From positions 251,979-315,978 of the forward strand of contig CAJNDS010002451.1 in NCBI GenBank assembly GCA_905221605.1: a stretch of 64,000 bases of DNA. Reading direction: 5' to 3'. How positions within the stretch are numbered: the first letter of the stretch is position 1; each line of letters begins with the position of its first letter. Shown in pieces: positions 49,184 through 60,837 of this stretch. The notes under the pieces are model-generated. The model did not search any database. It had not been told where the DNA came from and was given only the letters and a program-made list of their open reading frames with translations. The stretch is from Symbiodinium natans (Eukaryota; Sar; Dinophyceae; Suessiales; Symbiodiniaceae). Both the position numbers and the translations under genes were made by a program.

Positions 49184-49282
49184 CCTACAGTGCTTCTGGC
49201 CCGTGGGGCATCCTCCATGCAGGCAGCTTCCTTGGCCATCGGCTGTGCCAAGGCATGTTCCGGGCGACGTCGTAGCCACAAG
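49184..49282 (+). CDS. Candidate exon
   Basis: CATTTGCAG precedes, AAG/GTCTAGGGTTTAG follows. Two frames are protein-like: YSASGPWGILHAGSFLGHRL (stops at 49275) and PTVLLARGASSMQAASLAIG (open throughout). C-rich on the left, G-rich on the right. Confidence 0.42.
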
Positions 49283-49299
49283 GTCTAGGGTTTAGGGTT

Positions 49300-49850
49300 T
49301 AGGGTTTAGGGTTTAGGGCTTAGGGTTTAGGGTTTATCGTACTCATCTAGAGCAGCCTTACAGGTTGAAATCAGGGTGAACGCACCCAATAATCAAGGCA
49401 CCTATACCCTAAACCCTCGACCCTATAACTCCTCTTACCAGAGCCTTTGAGAAGAGCCCAGCCTGCAACCAAAGGCCAGACTTGAACGTTCCAGCCAAGG
49501 GGTTCGGGAGCCAAGCCCTCTAAATTTTAGGATCTCCGTAGAGTATATCCCTACACCCTAAACTTAAAGCCCGATATTGCATGCGAGGCCTAGGGGGCCT
49601 GTGGTTTAGATCTACACCCCCCGCCGGCGTAGGGCCGGCGTGCGCAAAATGTGCACAAGGCTTGTGGTAGCGGATTTGGGGCTTTGCAGGTTTAGGGTGG
49701 GCCTAGAAGATAGGCTGCAAGCTTTCTTGGCATTGCGAACACTCTAAACCTGAACGCCCCTAAAACCCTAAAGCCTAAAGCAGGTTAGCTAAACCCAACC
49801 CTAGACCTTAAACCCTAAAGCAGGTTTGGGGTTTGGGGTTCAGGGTTCTT
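49300..49850. other. Degenerate repeats and unique sequence
   Basis: TTTAGGG at 49290-49335, scattered CCCTAAA variants; GCCGGCGTAGGGCCGGC near 49623 is a small palindrome. No supported gene. Confidence 0.45.
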
Positions 49851-49851
49851 C

Positions 49852-49947
49852 GGAGGGAGCCGCAAGGCCCGCGTGCGAGATGCCACCCTCTTTGCCTCCT
49901 TCGCTTCGGCATTGGCGACCCACCTTCAGGCCCTCACAAGCTACTAA
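49852..49947 (+). CDS. Exon-like fragment
   Basis: GGSRKARVRDATLFASFASA then LATHLQALTSY, ending at TAAGGGTTTAGGG. G-rich repeats on both sides. Helical, protein-like. Confidence 0.42.
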   Translation, partial: GGSRKARVRDATLFASFASALATHLQALTSY

Positions 49948-50089
49948 GGGTTTAGGGTTTAGGGTTCAGGGTTCAGGGTTTGGGGTTAAGGTTCAGGGTT
50001 GGGGGTTCTTATGGAATGAAGTGACTGAAGTTCAGGTACGGATGTTTCAGGACTCGCTTTCTTGGGAAAGTAGGCATGCTTCGGACAGT

Positions 50090-50600
50090 TAGGGTCAGGG
50101 TGGCTCACCAGAACCATACTGCTATCTTAGATCAATGTTGCAAAGGGCGCAGTTCGTCCATCTTAACGAGCAGCAGCTGAGCTATCCGGTCTCTAGCCTG
50201 TCATACTACACTCCACACGGCAAACGCACATTGAGCTCCTCCACTAAGCCCGAAGCCTTCTTCCTCACGCCAACTGTAAGCCCTGCCCCGAAAACCAACA
50301 AGTACCTTTCCAGATACCCTTGATACCCCATGTACCTGGAGGCTTTCATTGTGAACAATATCAAGGCGGTTTAATGGACAACAGACCATCTACTGCCCAG
50401 ACCGGGCGGCTGTAGGGAGGTTAAATTAGCGCAGGACGGACATGTACTAAAGATTACGGCTTCCTGATATGACTACCTGATATGACTATTCAAGCTCCTT
50501 GGGATTTCGCTTTTTACTGCCTGTATAGTTGTGAGCGAGAAGAAAGTGTTTCTTGTGTAAGCGAGAAGAACGTGTTTGTTGAGGTTGAGCCATCCGAGGC
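50090..50600. other. Unique stretch
   Basis: Frames on both strands near 50135-50389, none convincing. It leads into the purine tract. Confidence 0.4.
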
Positions 50601-50605
50601 CGGTG

Positions 50606-50620
50606 GAGCGAGAGAGAGGG

Positions 50621-50651
<31 letters not shown>

Positions 50652-50940
50652 GAGAGAGAGACAGAGAAAGAAAGAAAGAAAGAAAGAACGAAAGAACGAA
50701 AGAAAGAAATAAAGAACGAAAGAAAGAAAGAAAGGGAGAAAGAAAGAAAGACAGAAAGAAAGACAGAAATAACGAAAGAAAGAAAGAAACATGGAAGAAA
50801 TGAAAGAAAGAAAGAGAGAAAGAAAGAAAAGACGGAAAGACAGAAAGAAAGAAAGAACGAAAGACAGAAAGCATAGAAACAAAGAGAGTGAGAGAGAGAG
50901 AGAGACGGAGAGACAGAGAGAGAAAGAGAGTGAGGAAACT
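50606..50940. repeat. Polypurine GA/GAAA tract
   Basis: 330 bp almost wholly A and G: (GA)n, then (GAAA)n with GAAC and GACA variants, then (GA)n. It can form triplex DNA. Ser/Phe/Leu frames on the other strand are artefacts. Confidence 0.97.
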
Positions 50941-50944
50941 TCGT

Positions 50945-51383
50945 GATGCAGGCTTCAACATCGACAGACCTCAGCTAGGTGATGATCAGCGAACGCACTA
51001 CTTCATGGAGTACAACTCCACTTCGAACCACCACTTCAATCACTTCAAGTACCCGGAGGATTTCACAAAGGCCTTCTTCGAGATCCAGGACACTGCGTTC
51101 ACTGTGTCCGACGGTGTCATGGCTATCGCCTGTGCCAGCGACTTCAATCGACTTGGCCTTTATACCTCTGTGAACCTGTTCCCAGGACTCTTGGACCGGG
51201 CCGGGAACTTCAGCTGTGTCTCGAGTCCAGAATGTCTACAAGCGCCCCAACTTCGTTGAGGCAGTGGGTTGCGTCGGGCCTCATGTCGTCATTGAACGAT
51301 CACCGTGGTGGCCCCAAGCCTCTCGAGCCCGCCTCTTTGCCCAGGGTGACGTCGGGATTTGTGGTTGTCAATCATTTTTCTGA
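50945..51383 (+). pseudogene. Broken or intron-split gene, function unknown
   Basis: Frame one (to about 51222) reads LRDAGFNIDRPQLGDDQRTH, then NSTSNHHFNHFKYPEDFTKA and VSDGVMAIACASDFNRLGLY. Frame two, shifted by +1 from 51225, continues VQNVYKRPNFVEAVGCVGPH and VVIERSPWWPQASRARLFAQ to a stop at 51381. The two halves look like one protein with a frameshift near 51222, or joined by a tiny intron or a sequencing error. It is preceded by the purine tract. Not recognised. Confidence 0.5.
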
Positions 51384-51742
51384 GATGCGCTCGGGCGTCA
51401 GGGCCGGCAGGCACCGTAAGGTGGATTTCACACAGCTTGCACGTCCAAGATTGCTCAGCTAGGCCATTCTTTTGAGCCGTAGATACCATGCAGTGCGAGT
51501 GGCAAGGCGCTAAAGATGCTGCTGCACGGCCTACATCCGCAAGGTGCTAAAGCACTTTATGCACGGTGAGTTGGAGGCAGCAGATTTCTGTTGTGACCGT
51601 GCTGCTCTCTGGAGTAGCAGGATGTTGGCGTTTCTGAAGTCGCCTTCTTGAGTGGATCGGAAATCCCCACTGAAGCCACTGACATGACTGAAACTTGAAA
51701 CAATCATCTAAGCAGCATCTGCATTTATCTTGAGAGCCTAAA

Positions 51743-52459
51743 TTGAAAAAGCAGCATGTGTCATTAAAGAAGAAGAGCAGCACTGCCCGATCCTGTCTGG
51801 CTTGTCACTGCGTGAGTAGATTGGCCAAGAAAATACTCCCCAGATTGGCAAGAAAATCAAACGAACCCATTTGTGTGGAAAAAGTGGAATCTGTCGAAGA
51901 AACCATTTCTGAAAGGCTAGAATCTTTCCGGGAGGATGAAAATTGGAAAGGAAAACAACAACAACCAACCAACCAGCCGACCAGCCAGCCAACCAGCCAA
52001 CCAACCAAACAAACAAACAACAACAAGAAGAAACGCCTGCCAAACATTTTCTTTTCGGGCTCTGTTGTTTGGGACTTGCTTTCGTCGTTTGCAGCTCTCC
52101 GGCAAGGTGCCTTGATAGCCATTGATCCAGTAACTAACCCAGCGGACTACTGGACCGGGCGTGGCTGGAATGTCGAGGCCATGGCCGGAAACTGTGAGCA
52201 CATCGTGAGCACGGGTCCGCTAAGGCTCAGCAAGTTGACAGCTTTGGACACCGAAACACCGACATCTCAGGCGATCACAGATGATAGCCGCCTAGCCTCG
52301 TGGCCCTCAGCTCGGCCAGAGAGATGGCGCTTTTTCGGCACTGGCATTTGTTGTGCGCACCTTGCAGAACATGACTTGAAGAAGTGTCGAGATTATGGCC
52401 AGCGTGTTGCTGTTGAGAAGTTGTTGCGTGTTGCCTTCCTGGTTACTTTCGTTTACTAA
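51743..52459 (+). CDS. Hypothetical protein, possibly exon(s) of the same locus
   Basis: 238 codons. The N-terminal third is basic and charged (VEKVESVEETISERLESFRE). A Gln/Pro/Thr low-complexity run then comes from a CCAA/CCAG repeat (51960-52020). The last 130 residues look globular: SVVWDLLSSFAALRQGALIA, DPVTNPADYWTGRGWNVEAM, HLAEHDLKKCRDYGQRVAVE. A minus frame overlaps the repeat part only. Function unknown; it lies 360 bp after the broken gene. Confidence 0.45.
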   Translation: MKKQHVSLKKKSSTARSCLACHCVSRLAKKILPRLARKSNEPICVEKVESVEETISERLESFREDENWKGKQQQPTNQPTSQPTSQPTKQTNNNKKKRLPNIFFSGSVVWDLLSSFAALRQGALIAIDPVTNPADYWTGRGWNVEAMAGNCEHIVSTGPLRLSKLTALDTETPTSQAITDDSRLASWPSARPERWRFFGTGICCAHLAEHDLKKCRDYGQRVAVEKLLRVAFLVTFVY

Positions 52460-53125
52460 TCCGGGAACACAAAACGTAGAAAACAAAATGATGTTTCTGG
52501 GAAAAGGAAACTGCCAAAAGTTCTAATCAAAAACAGATGCGAGAGCGAGAGAGAGAGTGAGAGAGTGAGAGAGAGAGAGGTTTCAATGGCAATCTTCTAT
52601 TGATCTTTTTTGCTCATTTCGAACGGAGGCTTGGTGCTTTGGGGGGTGCTTGGGGCGTGCTTGGAGGGCGTTTTCGAGGGTGCTTTGGGGGTGTTTGGGC
52701 GTGCTTTGGGGGGTTGCTTGGGGGGCTGGGGGTTGCTAAGCCCGCCCTTAGACCCTAAAACCGAAGACGCGAAGCCCTAATAGGCCCTTGCGCAGGCCCA
52801 TCCAGAAAGTGGGACCCTGAACCCGCTCGACGTTCTCGCGTGTCTCGGTGCTTTCGCCAGAACCTCAGGAGTTTTCGGTTTGGGGCTTAGGGTTTGGGTT
52901 TCAGGGTTTAGGGGTTTAGGTTTAGGGGGTTTCGGGCGCAGTGTTTTGCAGTGCCCCTCAAGCAACCAGGGCGCCCGTAGAATTCCTAGTTTGCTGGGCA
53001 GCATCGCCGGTGTTGGGAAGGTCTGGGCTGCGGGGCACTGCTGTGGGCATTTAGGGTTTCTAGAACCCCCGCTTATTCAGCCTTAGGGAGCTTCCCTGGC
53101 CCAAATAAACAAACTGGCATTTTAA
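52460..53125. other. GA microsatellite and G-rich degenerate repeat
   Basis: GAGA run at 52540-52580, then GGGTGCTTGGGG-type repeats at 52635-52735. Weak frames at 52777-53086. Confidence 0.5.
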
Positions 53126-53269
53126 TTGTGATTCCTGGGATGGACCCGTGCGCGCATTGCGCGCATGGCCTCTGTTCTAAGCCCAGCATTTCAGCGTTTC
53201 TGGAGATCGCGGCCTTGAAGCCTGAACCCATCAAGAGCTTTAGGCTCTTAACTCATTCCTTTTTCGCAG

Positions 53270-53340
53270 GCCATAGAACTAGGGGCACCATAAGCCTTGG
53301 CGGCCTTGCAGCAACGCAACTTCCATTGCAGCTTCGCAAG
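53270..53340 (+). CDS. Candidate internal exon with strong splice sites
   Basis: CATTCCTTTTTCGCAG precedes, CGCAAG/GTGAGC follows. The 71 bases read HRTRGTISLGGLAATQLPLQ in one open frame. Longer open sequence around it (53128-53502) includes ASRAYLQTALPSLDEKATWV, so it may instead be one continuous exon. Confidence 0.45.
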
Positions 53341-53559
53341 GTGAGCTCCTCCTCCCTGGAGCCTGGGATCGCCGATGCTTCGCGAGCATACCTTCAGACC
53401 GCGCTGCCATCCCTGGATGAGAAGGCGACTTGGGTGGGGAGGGTTTCGGAGTGGGAGTTGGGGCGTGTCGGATACAAACAGGCCTTCTTGCAGAATCCGT
53501 AAGAGTTTGGAGCAGCACCTACATCCAAAATTTCACAATCCGAAGCCAACAAAGGAAAC

Positions 53560-54055
53560 TAAAACATCAAACCCAAAACCCGAAACCCGAAACCCTAAAC
53601 CCTCAACCCTCAACTTTCAACCCTCAACCCTCAACCCTCAACCCTGAACCTAAACCCCAAACCCCAAAACCCAAAACCCAAAACCCCATCTTCTCTGACA
53701 TCTTGAAGGCCTGCACCAGTGCCTTTGACCGCAATCTTGGCCCGAACCCTAAACCCCCCCCCCCCCCTACCAAAATGAAGCGCCGCACAATAAGCGCTGG
53801 CCTGGGACCCAAAACACTATGAGACCTACAAAGCCTAAACCCTGGAGTCTATAAAGACTGAACCCTAAACCCTAAACCCTCAAACCTAAACCTAAACCCT
53901 AAACTTAAACCCTCTACCTTATACCCTATAAACCCTAAACCCTGCAAGACTTGGGCAGGACCTCAGCATTTGCCTGAACCTAACCCTAAACCCTAAACCC
54001 CAAACCCCAAACCCCAAACCCTAAATCCTAAACCCTAAACCCTAAACCCTCAACC
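53560..54055. repeat. Degenerate CCCTAAA/CCCTCAA/CCCCAAA tracts
   Basis: C-rich units at 53575-53690 and 53860-54055 with a 12-C run near 53756 and a 100-bp open segment (SDILKACTSAFDRNLGPNPK) between. Confidence 0.85.
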
Positions 54056-54059
54056 CTGA

Positions 54060-54160
54060 GTTGCCTTGAGCCAGGGTCCACTCGCACTCTGCCGCGCCCT
54101 GCGTGGCGCCAACGCGCTGGACTTCGGGGAGGCACCGTTCTCGGCAGCGGTTTTGGGTTC
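54060..54160 (+). CDS. Exon-like fragment
   Basis: VALSQGPLALCRALRGANAL then DFGEAPFSAAVLG. C-rich on the left, G-rich on the right (54165-54255). Helical, protein-like; unknown. Confidence 0.43.
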
Positions 54161-54544
54161 ATGGTGTAGGGTTTGGGGTTTAGGGTTTAGGGGTTTAGGG
54201 GTTTAGGGGTTTAGGGGTTTAGGGTTCGGGTTTCGGGTTTGCAAGGTTTAGGGTGCTGGGAAAAGGCTGAGGGTGGAGAGTTTATGAGGTGTAGGGTCGA
54301 GGTGGCAGTTTGTCTGGGGCTGAGAAGGGCGTGTTGACCATCTCATGCTCCATGAGGATTAGAGGGAAGCTTCGGGACGAACACCCTAAGCCCGATAATA
54401 CGCCAGTACTAAACTACTAAGACCACCAAACCCCCCGAACCCAAACCCTAAACCCTAAACCCTCCTAAACCCACCCTAACCCCTAACTAACCCCTAGTTC
54501 CTAACTCTTGAGAGGTCCTGTTGTCTGAAATGTCAAGTACACCC

Positions 54545-57500
54545 AAGCAATAATCTGTACATCCGTGTCTTTTCTCAGGGTTTCGGTGCCTTTTTTGGAT
54601 GGGGCAGGGCTGGCTCAAAACACAAAAGCTTTGATATTTGAGAGGGCATGTTTATGCAAAAGCTTGAACAAAGCCCTCGACAGGACGGTTTTGCTCGAAG
54701 CAAAAGTATAAACAAGGGAGATAAAACAAGCCCCTCGAAAATGTTATTTTGCGGCCCGATACAAAACATAAGATCATACACCAAAAACATGATGAAGAAG
54801 CAGAGTCCCGAAAGCCCGAGCGAGACACGCAGGGTTGTTCCCTGTAGGGGTTTCGGGGCTTAGGGTTTCGGATCTGACTATCTTTGTTAGCCTGCCCGGC
54901 CACAGCAGCCCGTGAACCCATGAACCTTGATTTTTCGGCCCTAAACCCTAAACCCTCGCAAAACCCCTGCCCTACAGACCCTAAATCCTTGTCATTGCCC
55001 TGTCAGGTTCCGGCACCTTGTTCCATATGATGGAGAGTAGTGGGGGCACTGCGACAGTGAAAGTGCCATGCATGTGTGGGCAAGGGCGCGCTGGTGAAGG
55101 TGTGACCCTTCAAAGCGCTGGTGAGCGTGCAAGTTGTTTTTTTGATGCTGGCAAAGTGTCTTGAAGGCGCTGTGCAAGTGCCACCGCCTCCCATGGACAT
55201 ACATGTTTTTTGGCGCCGAAGCAACATTATCTGAGGGCAGAAGCCGCAGTACTCGAGGGCAGAGCTTCAAGTGCTACATTTAAACCCGAAATCTCATTCT
55301 GTTCAAGCAGGCATGCCTTCCTGGTGTAGAAGCAACTGCAAGAGCCACAAACCCTAAACGCCAACTGACTGCAGGCACCTAAACGGTGGAGAAGCCTAGT
55401 GTGGGGAGGGCAGGTTTTCAGGGTTTGTTTGGGGCCACGTGGTTGTTCAGTTGTTCATGTTCTGAAGCCCCAGCACAAAGCTTCGAAAACCCTGAACGCT
55501 AAAAACCCTAAACCTAAACCTTAAACCGGAAAAGAATCCACGGCAGAGCAAAGCTGCCACGTTCGCAGAGATGCCCTCGCGTGCCACGGTGGAGGCGAAG
55601 AGACCAACAGCCTACGGTGTAGTTCTCTAAGCTAGGGGTTAGGGGTTAGGGTTGGTTTTGGCGCTCGCATAGCTGGGTTTCGGGTTGAGGTTTCAGGGTT
55701 TAGGTTTAGGGTTCTCGAATTTGGGGTGGGAAGGTTGAGGGTCTAGCGTTCTAGGGGTTCAGGGTTTGTAGAGTTTTGGCCTGGGTCGTTGAGGGCTCAA
55801 GTTTGTGTGAGGCAGCTGAAGAGTCGTGCTGCAAATCATGGGAGCCTTTTTACTACCTGCCCTCACCTGAACCCCATCTACGCCCCCGCCCCGCTCCCCC
55901 AAAGCCGACCAGCCCAACAAGACCCCCGCGAAATCAAGAAACTCCACCAAATCTCTCAAACCCACCCTCTTTCCCTAGAAGATTGCCCCGCGTCCCTTAA
56001 ACTCAAAACCCTAAACTCCGCAGCCCTGAAGCCAAACCCTAGACCCTACACCCTAAACCCGAAACATCCCTCGGAGGTCGCAGGAGCCAAAATTTCTTCA
56101 GTGACTTAGGGCTTTCAAGTTTAAGGTTTAGGGTTTGGGGGTAGCAAACCTAAAGCCGTAAACCTCTAAAAGCCTTCAAAGATGTATTTTCTACTCGTAG
56201 GGTCCGTAAGCAACTAGTAGACTGGGATTCAGTAATCAATAAACACCTCTACTGCACCAAGCCTACACGCGACAACCTCCAAGCTTCAAAAAAACAGGTG
56301 CGCGCGCGCGTGGAGCCGCGTACCACCCCAGCCCACCCCTACACCCGTAAAACGCGCGCGCGCGCGCGCGCACCTGCCAGTGGTGTTGCAGCGTTTGCTT
56401 TCTCCTTGTCATGATATGTGACGAACTCCCCCCACCGAGCTCGGCCCCCTCTGTTGGGCAGATTACATCTGAACTCGGGCGGTGGGCGGGGCCGCGGATC
56501 AGGGATTCTGACCAACGGGGGGGGCTGAGCTCGGGGGGGGCAGAACGTCACATTACAGATGTAATCTGCCCAGCACCATCATAACACCATACGAATCTGA
56601 CCAACAGGGGGGGCTGAGCTCAGGGGGGGTCATTCGTCACGCCCAGCACAGAGGAGAGAAGAGACCGTCACATTACAGATGTAATCTGCCCAACAGAGGG
56701 GGCCGAGCTCAGGGGGGGGAGTTCGTCACATATCACGACAAGGAGAAAGCAAATGCTGCAACACCACTGGGAGGCGCGCGCGTTTTATGGGTGCAGGGTT
56801 GGGCTGGGGCGGTGGGGCATGTGCGCGTATCACGACAAGGAGAAAGCAAACGCTGCAACACCACTGGGAGGCGCGCGCGCGCGCGTTTTACGGGTGCAGA
56901 GTTGGGCTGGGGTGGTGGGGAATGCGCGCGCGCGCACCTGTTTTTTTTTGGTGAAGGGGACTTGCGGGGTTGCCTTGCCAGTGCGACAAACCTTAGAGGC
57001 TGCTTGTCGCGTGTAGGCTTGGTGCAGTAGAGGTGTTTACTGGAGTCCCAGTCTACTAGTTGCTTGCGGACCCTAGAAAATACATCTGAAGGCTTTTAGA
57101 GGTTTACGGTTTTAGGTTTGCTACCCCCAAACCCTAAACCTTAAACTTGAAAGCTCTAAGTCACTGAAGAAATTTTGGCTCCTGCGACCTCCGAGGGATG
57201 TTTCGGGTTTAGGGTGTAGGGTCTAGGGTTTGGCTTCGGGGCTGCGGAGTTTAGGGTTTCGAGTTTAAGGGACGCGGGGCAATCTTCTAGGGAAAGAGGG
57301 TGGGTTTGAGAGATTTGGTGGAGTTTCTTGATTTCGCGGGGGTCTTGTTGGGCTGGTCGGCTTTGGGAAAGGGGGGTGGGGGCGTAGATGGAGTTCAGGT
57401 GGGGGCAGGTAGTAAAAAAGACTCCCATGATTTGCAGCACAACTCTTCAGCCGCCTAACACAAACCCTGAGCCCTCAACGACCCAGGCCAAAACTCTACA

Positions 57501-58618
57501 AACCCTGAACCCCTAGAACGCTAGACCCTCAACCTTCCCACCCCAAATTCGAGAACCCTAAAACCTAAACCCTGAAACCTAAACCCGAAACCCAGCTATG
57601 CGAGCGCCAAAACCAACCCTAACCCCTAACCCCTAGCTTAGAGAACTACACCGTGGGCTGTTGGTCTCTTCGCCTCCACCGTGGCACGCGAGGGCATCTC
57701 TGCAAACGTGGCAGCTTTGCTCTGCCGTGGATTCTTTTCCGGTTTAAGGTTTAGGTTTAGGGTTTTTAGCGTTCAGGGTTTTCGAAGCTTTGTGCTGGGG
57801 CTTCAGAACATGAACAACTGAACAACCCAGGAAGGCATACCTGCTTGAACAGAATGAGATTTCGGGTTTAAATGTAGCACTTGAAGCTCTGCCCTCGAGT
57901 ACTGTGGCTTCTGCCCTCGGATAAGGTTGCTTCTGCGCCAAAAAAACATGTATGTCCATGAGAGGCGGCGGCACTTGCGCAGCGCCTTCAAGACACTTTA
58001 CGTGCACGCTCACCAGCGCTTTGAAGGGTCACACCTTCACCAGCGCGTTCACAGCGCCCCGGCATCTCTCCATCATTTGGAACAGGATGCCGGAACCTGA
58101 CAGGGCCTTGAAAGGATTTAGGGTTCAGGGTAGGGGTTTCGTTTGGGTTTAAGGTTTAGGGTTGAGGGCTTAGAGTTCAAAACCTAAAAATCAAGGTTCA
58201 TGGGTTTAGGGGCTGCTGTGGCCGGGCAGGTTAACAAAGAAGTCATAGTCAGATCCGAAACCCTAAGCCCCGAAACCCCTACAGGGACTAACCCATACGT
58301 GTCTCGCTCGGGCCTTCGGGGCTCTGCTTCTTCATCATGTTTTGGGATATGACTTTATGTTTTGTATTGGGCCACACAATAACATGTTCGGGGGGGCTTG
58401 TTTTATCTCCCTTGTCTATATTTTTGTTTCGAGCAAAACCGTCCTGTCGAGGGCTTTTTTTCAAGCTTTTACATAAACATGCCAAAGAATTTTTTCTGTC
58501 TGAGCCAAATTAGGCCCCCTAAAATTATCAAGACTTCTTGTGTGTTGAGCCATCACCACCCCGTCCAAAAAAGACACCGAAACCCTGAGAAAAGACACGG
58601 ATGTACAGATTATTGCTT
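54545..58618. repeat. 4-kb inverted repeat (large palindrome)
   Basis: Bases 54545-56460 reappear inverted at about 56700-58618. Ends match as AAGCAATAATCTGTACATCC at 54545 and its complement ending 58618; inner ends match around TTTGCTTTCTCCTTGTC. The arms differ by scattered substitutions and small indels. Near the centre are paired CG-repeats (56290-56380 and 56866-56938) and repeated GATGTAATCTGCCCA blocks. The frames inside (for example CPHLNPIYAP at 55880 and its mirror near 57400) occur once per arm. No transposase seen. Fold-back element or segmental inverted duplication. Confidence 0.9.
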
Positions 58619-58864
58619 ACCCCGAAATCCCTTTCTAGGCAATATAGGTCCTTATGGTACACGAAATCATGACCTCCCTCACCCCTGCTGTCCTTTTCTA
58701 CCCCTAAACCCAAAACCCAAAACCCTAAACCCTAAACCCCTAAACCCTAAACCCCAAACCCCAAACCCTAAACCCTAAGCACTAAACCCAAACCCCTAAG
58801 CCGACGGCCTGTAGCTCGAGGTGCTACTTGCTTGGCTACGCCAGAGTGGCGGCTCCTTTCAACG

Positions 58865-59020
58865 AGACGGTTGGAAGGGTTTAGGGTTTAGGGTGTAGGG
58901 AGAAGGGTTTAGGGTTTAGGGTTTAGGGTTTAGGGTTTAGGGTTTAGGGTTTAGGGTTTAGTGTTTAGGGTTTGGGGTTTAGGGTTTAGGGTTTCGTGTT
59001 TAGGGTTTAGGGTTTAGGGT
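58865..59020. repeat. TTTAGGG array
   Basis: About 20 units with GTTTAGTG and TTTCGTG slips; begins AAGG/GTTTAGGG after a 75-bp island (58800-58875). Confidence 0.94.
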
Positions 59021-59029
59021 ACAGATGGT

Positions 59030-59780
59030 TCAAGGGTTTATAGGGGGCTTAATGCTTTCAGGCTCGAGGATTTGAAAATCGACGCCCTAAACGAATGGCC
59101 GCGCATTCTCATTCTAGGTGTTCATGAAAAGAGGGTTGGCAGTCATGCTGTCGACGAGCGAAATACTGTTTAATGAACAGGCAGGCATCCGGACATGCAG
59201 GTCTGAAGGGCAAAAACGATGATGCCCCCTAACCTAAGCATTGAGCACCGCCGCGTTAGGCCGCAAGGGTTCTGCTTGCTGTTTCACGTTATTCACGGCC
59301 ACTGGTCGCGAGCCGGAATCTGACAGTGAAATCACCAAAAGTCCAGCATGAGTTCAACCTACCCTGCACCCTCAGCCCTAAGCCCTAAACCCTTGTCAAA
59401 CTCACCCTAGCTACACTCGCTAAATACGTACTAGTCGAGGTCGTATCTCCCGAAACGCTAAACCTTACGTAAACCCTAAAGCCTAAACCCTAAACTAAAC
59501 CCTTTTGTAGCCCGACAAGACTCCTCAACCTCTGCGAACCCGCAGGCGCCTTTTGAGCCGAGCCAGCAAAAAGCGTGCTACGTAGCATACCGCCCTCAGA
59601 GCTCCTCCAAAACCCTAAACCCTAAACCCTAAAGCCTGAACCCTAAACCCTAAACCCTATACACAGGATCCCTCAAACCTGTACACAGAGAGGCCCCTAA
59701 GTCGTAAATTGTTGAAGAATGTATTGTTATTCGTACCACAAGCAGGTCTATATGTTTTGCAGGGGTCTTACGGTGGGAGA
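59030..59780. other. Unique stretch with minor repeats
   Basis: Short CCCTAAA runs at 59465-59500 and 59610-59660; no supported gene. Confidence 0.45.
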
Positions 59781-59784
59781 TTCT

Positions 59785-59788
59785 GGCC

Positions 59789-59841
<53 letters not shown>

Positions 59842-59880
59842 ACCCTAAACCCTAAACCCTAAACCCTAAACCCTAAACCT
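59785..59880. repeat. CCCTCAA then CCCTAAA block array
   Basis: Eight pure CCCTCAA units followed by CCCTAAA. Confidence 0.95.
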
Positions 59881-59882
59881 CG

Positions 59883-59980
59883 AAGGCACAACTCGAAGTT
59901 GGCCTCTGGTGGTCGAACTCGTCGCCACATCGGGGGATGCAGGAGATGTGCCGCTTATATGCGTGAACATATTTTTAGGG
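59883..59980 (+). CDS. Exon-like fragment
   Basis: EGTTRSWPLVVELVATSGDA then GDVPLICVNIFLG. Strand-helix-strand spacing, protein-like; unknown. Confidence 0.4.
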
Positions 59981-59989
59981 CCTGCGCAG

Positions 59990-60560
59990 GGTTTCTATGT
60001 AAGTAGGGCTTGAGGTATACGTATGTATACACCTGTATATATATATATATATATAATGTCTATGTATATATCTATGTAATATTTTGTGCTCCTTCTGGAT
60101 AGGGCTTAGGGCTTTCCAGTTTAGAGTTTACAGGGTTTGGGGTTTCAGGCTGCAGGCCTTGGACCCGCAGCCCTAAACCCATGGCCTGTGTGGCGCATGC
60201 TGTGCCTGGACCCTACTTACTGTCACATTAAGCCCTAAGCCCTAAACCCTAAGCCCTTCACCCTAAGCCCTAAGCCCTAAACCCTAAACCCTGAGCCCTA
60301 AGCCCTAAACCCTAAATCCTAGCCCTAAGCCCCGAACCCTAAACCCTAAACCCAAATCCGGGATGCCAAAGACTTCAAAGCCCTTTCAGTACCCCAAAAA
60401 AAAAGCCCTCATTCCCTGGCACGGTATTTCTCAACAATCGGGGTTTGGGGTTTTGGGGAACCTCTTTCGCACCCCAAGTATTCAAGTATTCTAGAGTCCC
60501 CTGAAAGGGACCTCAAGGAAGGGTACTCCTAATCTTCGGAAACCTGACATGAAGTCTATT
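59990..60560. other. TA microsatellite and CCCTAAG/CCCTAAA runs
   Basis: TA run at 60037-60055; degenerate C-rich units at 60232-60355. No gene seen. Confidence 0.55.
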
Positions 60561-60837
60561 TAGATCTCTAACTGTGCTTCCTGCGTTGGGTTACCTTTTT
60601 TTTGGGCTCGTAACTAGTAACGATCTGTATATTCAGAAATTTGCTTAGAGTTCCAGAAGTTTCTTGAGACTCTTTCGAGTCTAAGATTTGATAATAATTG
60701 CGAGCAGAAACAAGAAAGCTGGAATCGTGGTGAGGGTCCGGAAGTCGGAGGCACAAGCAAAAGGCCCAGAATCGGAGGCCCTTGGGAAGCCTTGGGAGGA
60801 GGGGACTTGGAAAGTGCGAGCTTGACGTTTTCACGCC

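Noticed and set aside
50473-50961. 162-codon Ser/Phe/Leu frame on the minus strand
   Set aside because: It is the complement of the GA/GAAA purine tract; simple-sequence artefact.
56753-57030. Frames near the palindrome centre
   Set aside because: Built on CG repeats and mirrored in the other arm; no conserved protein character.
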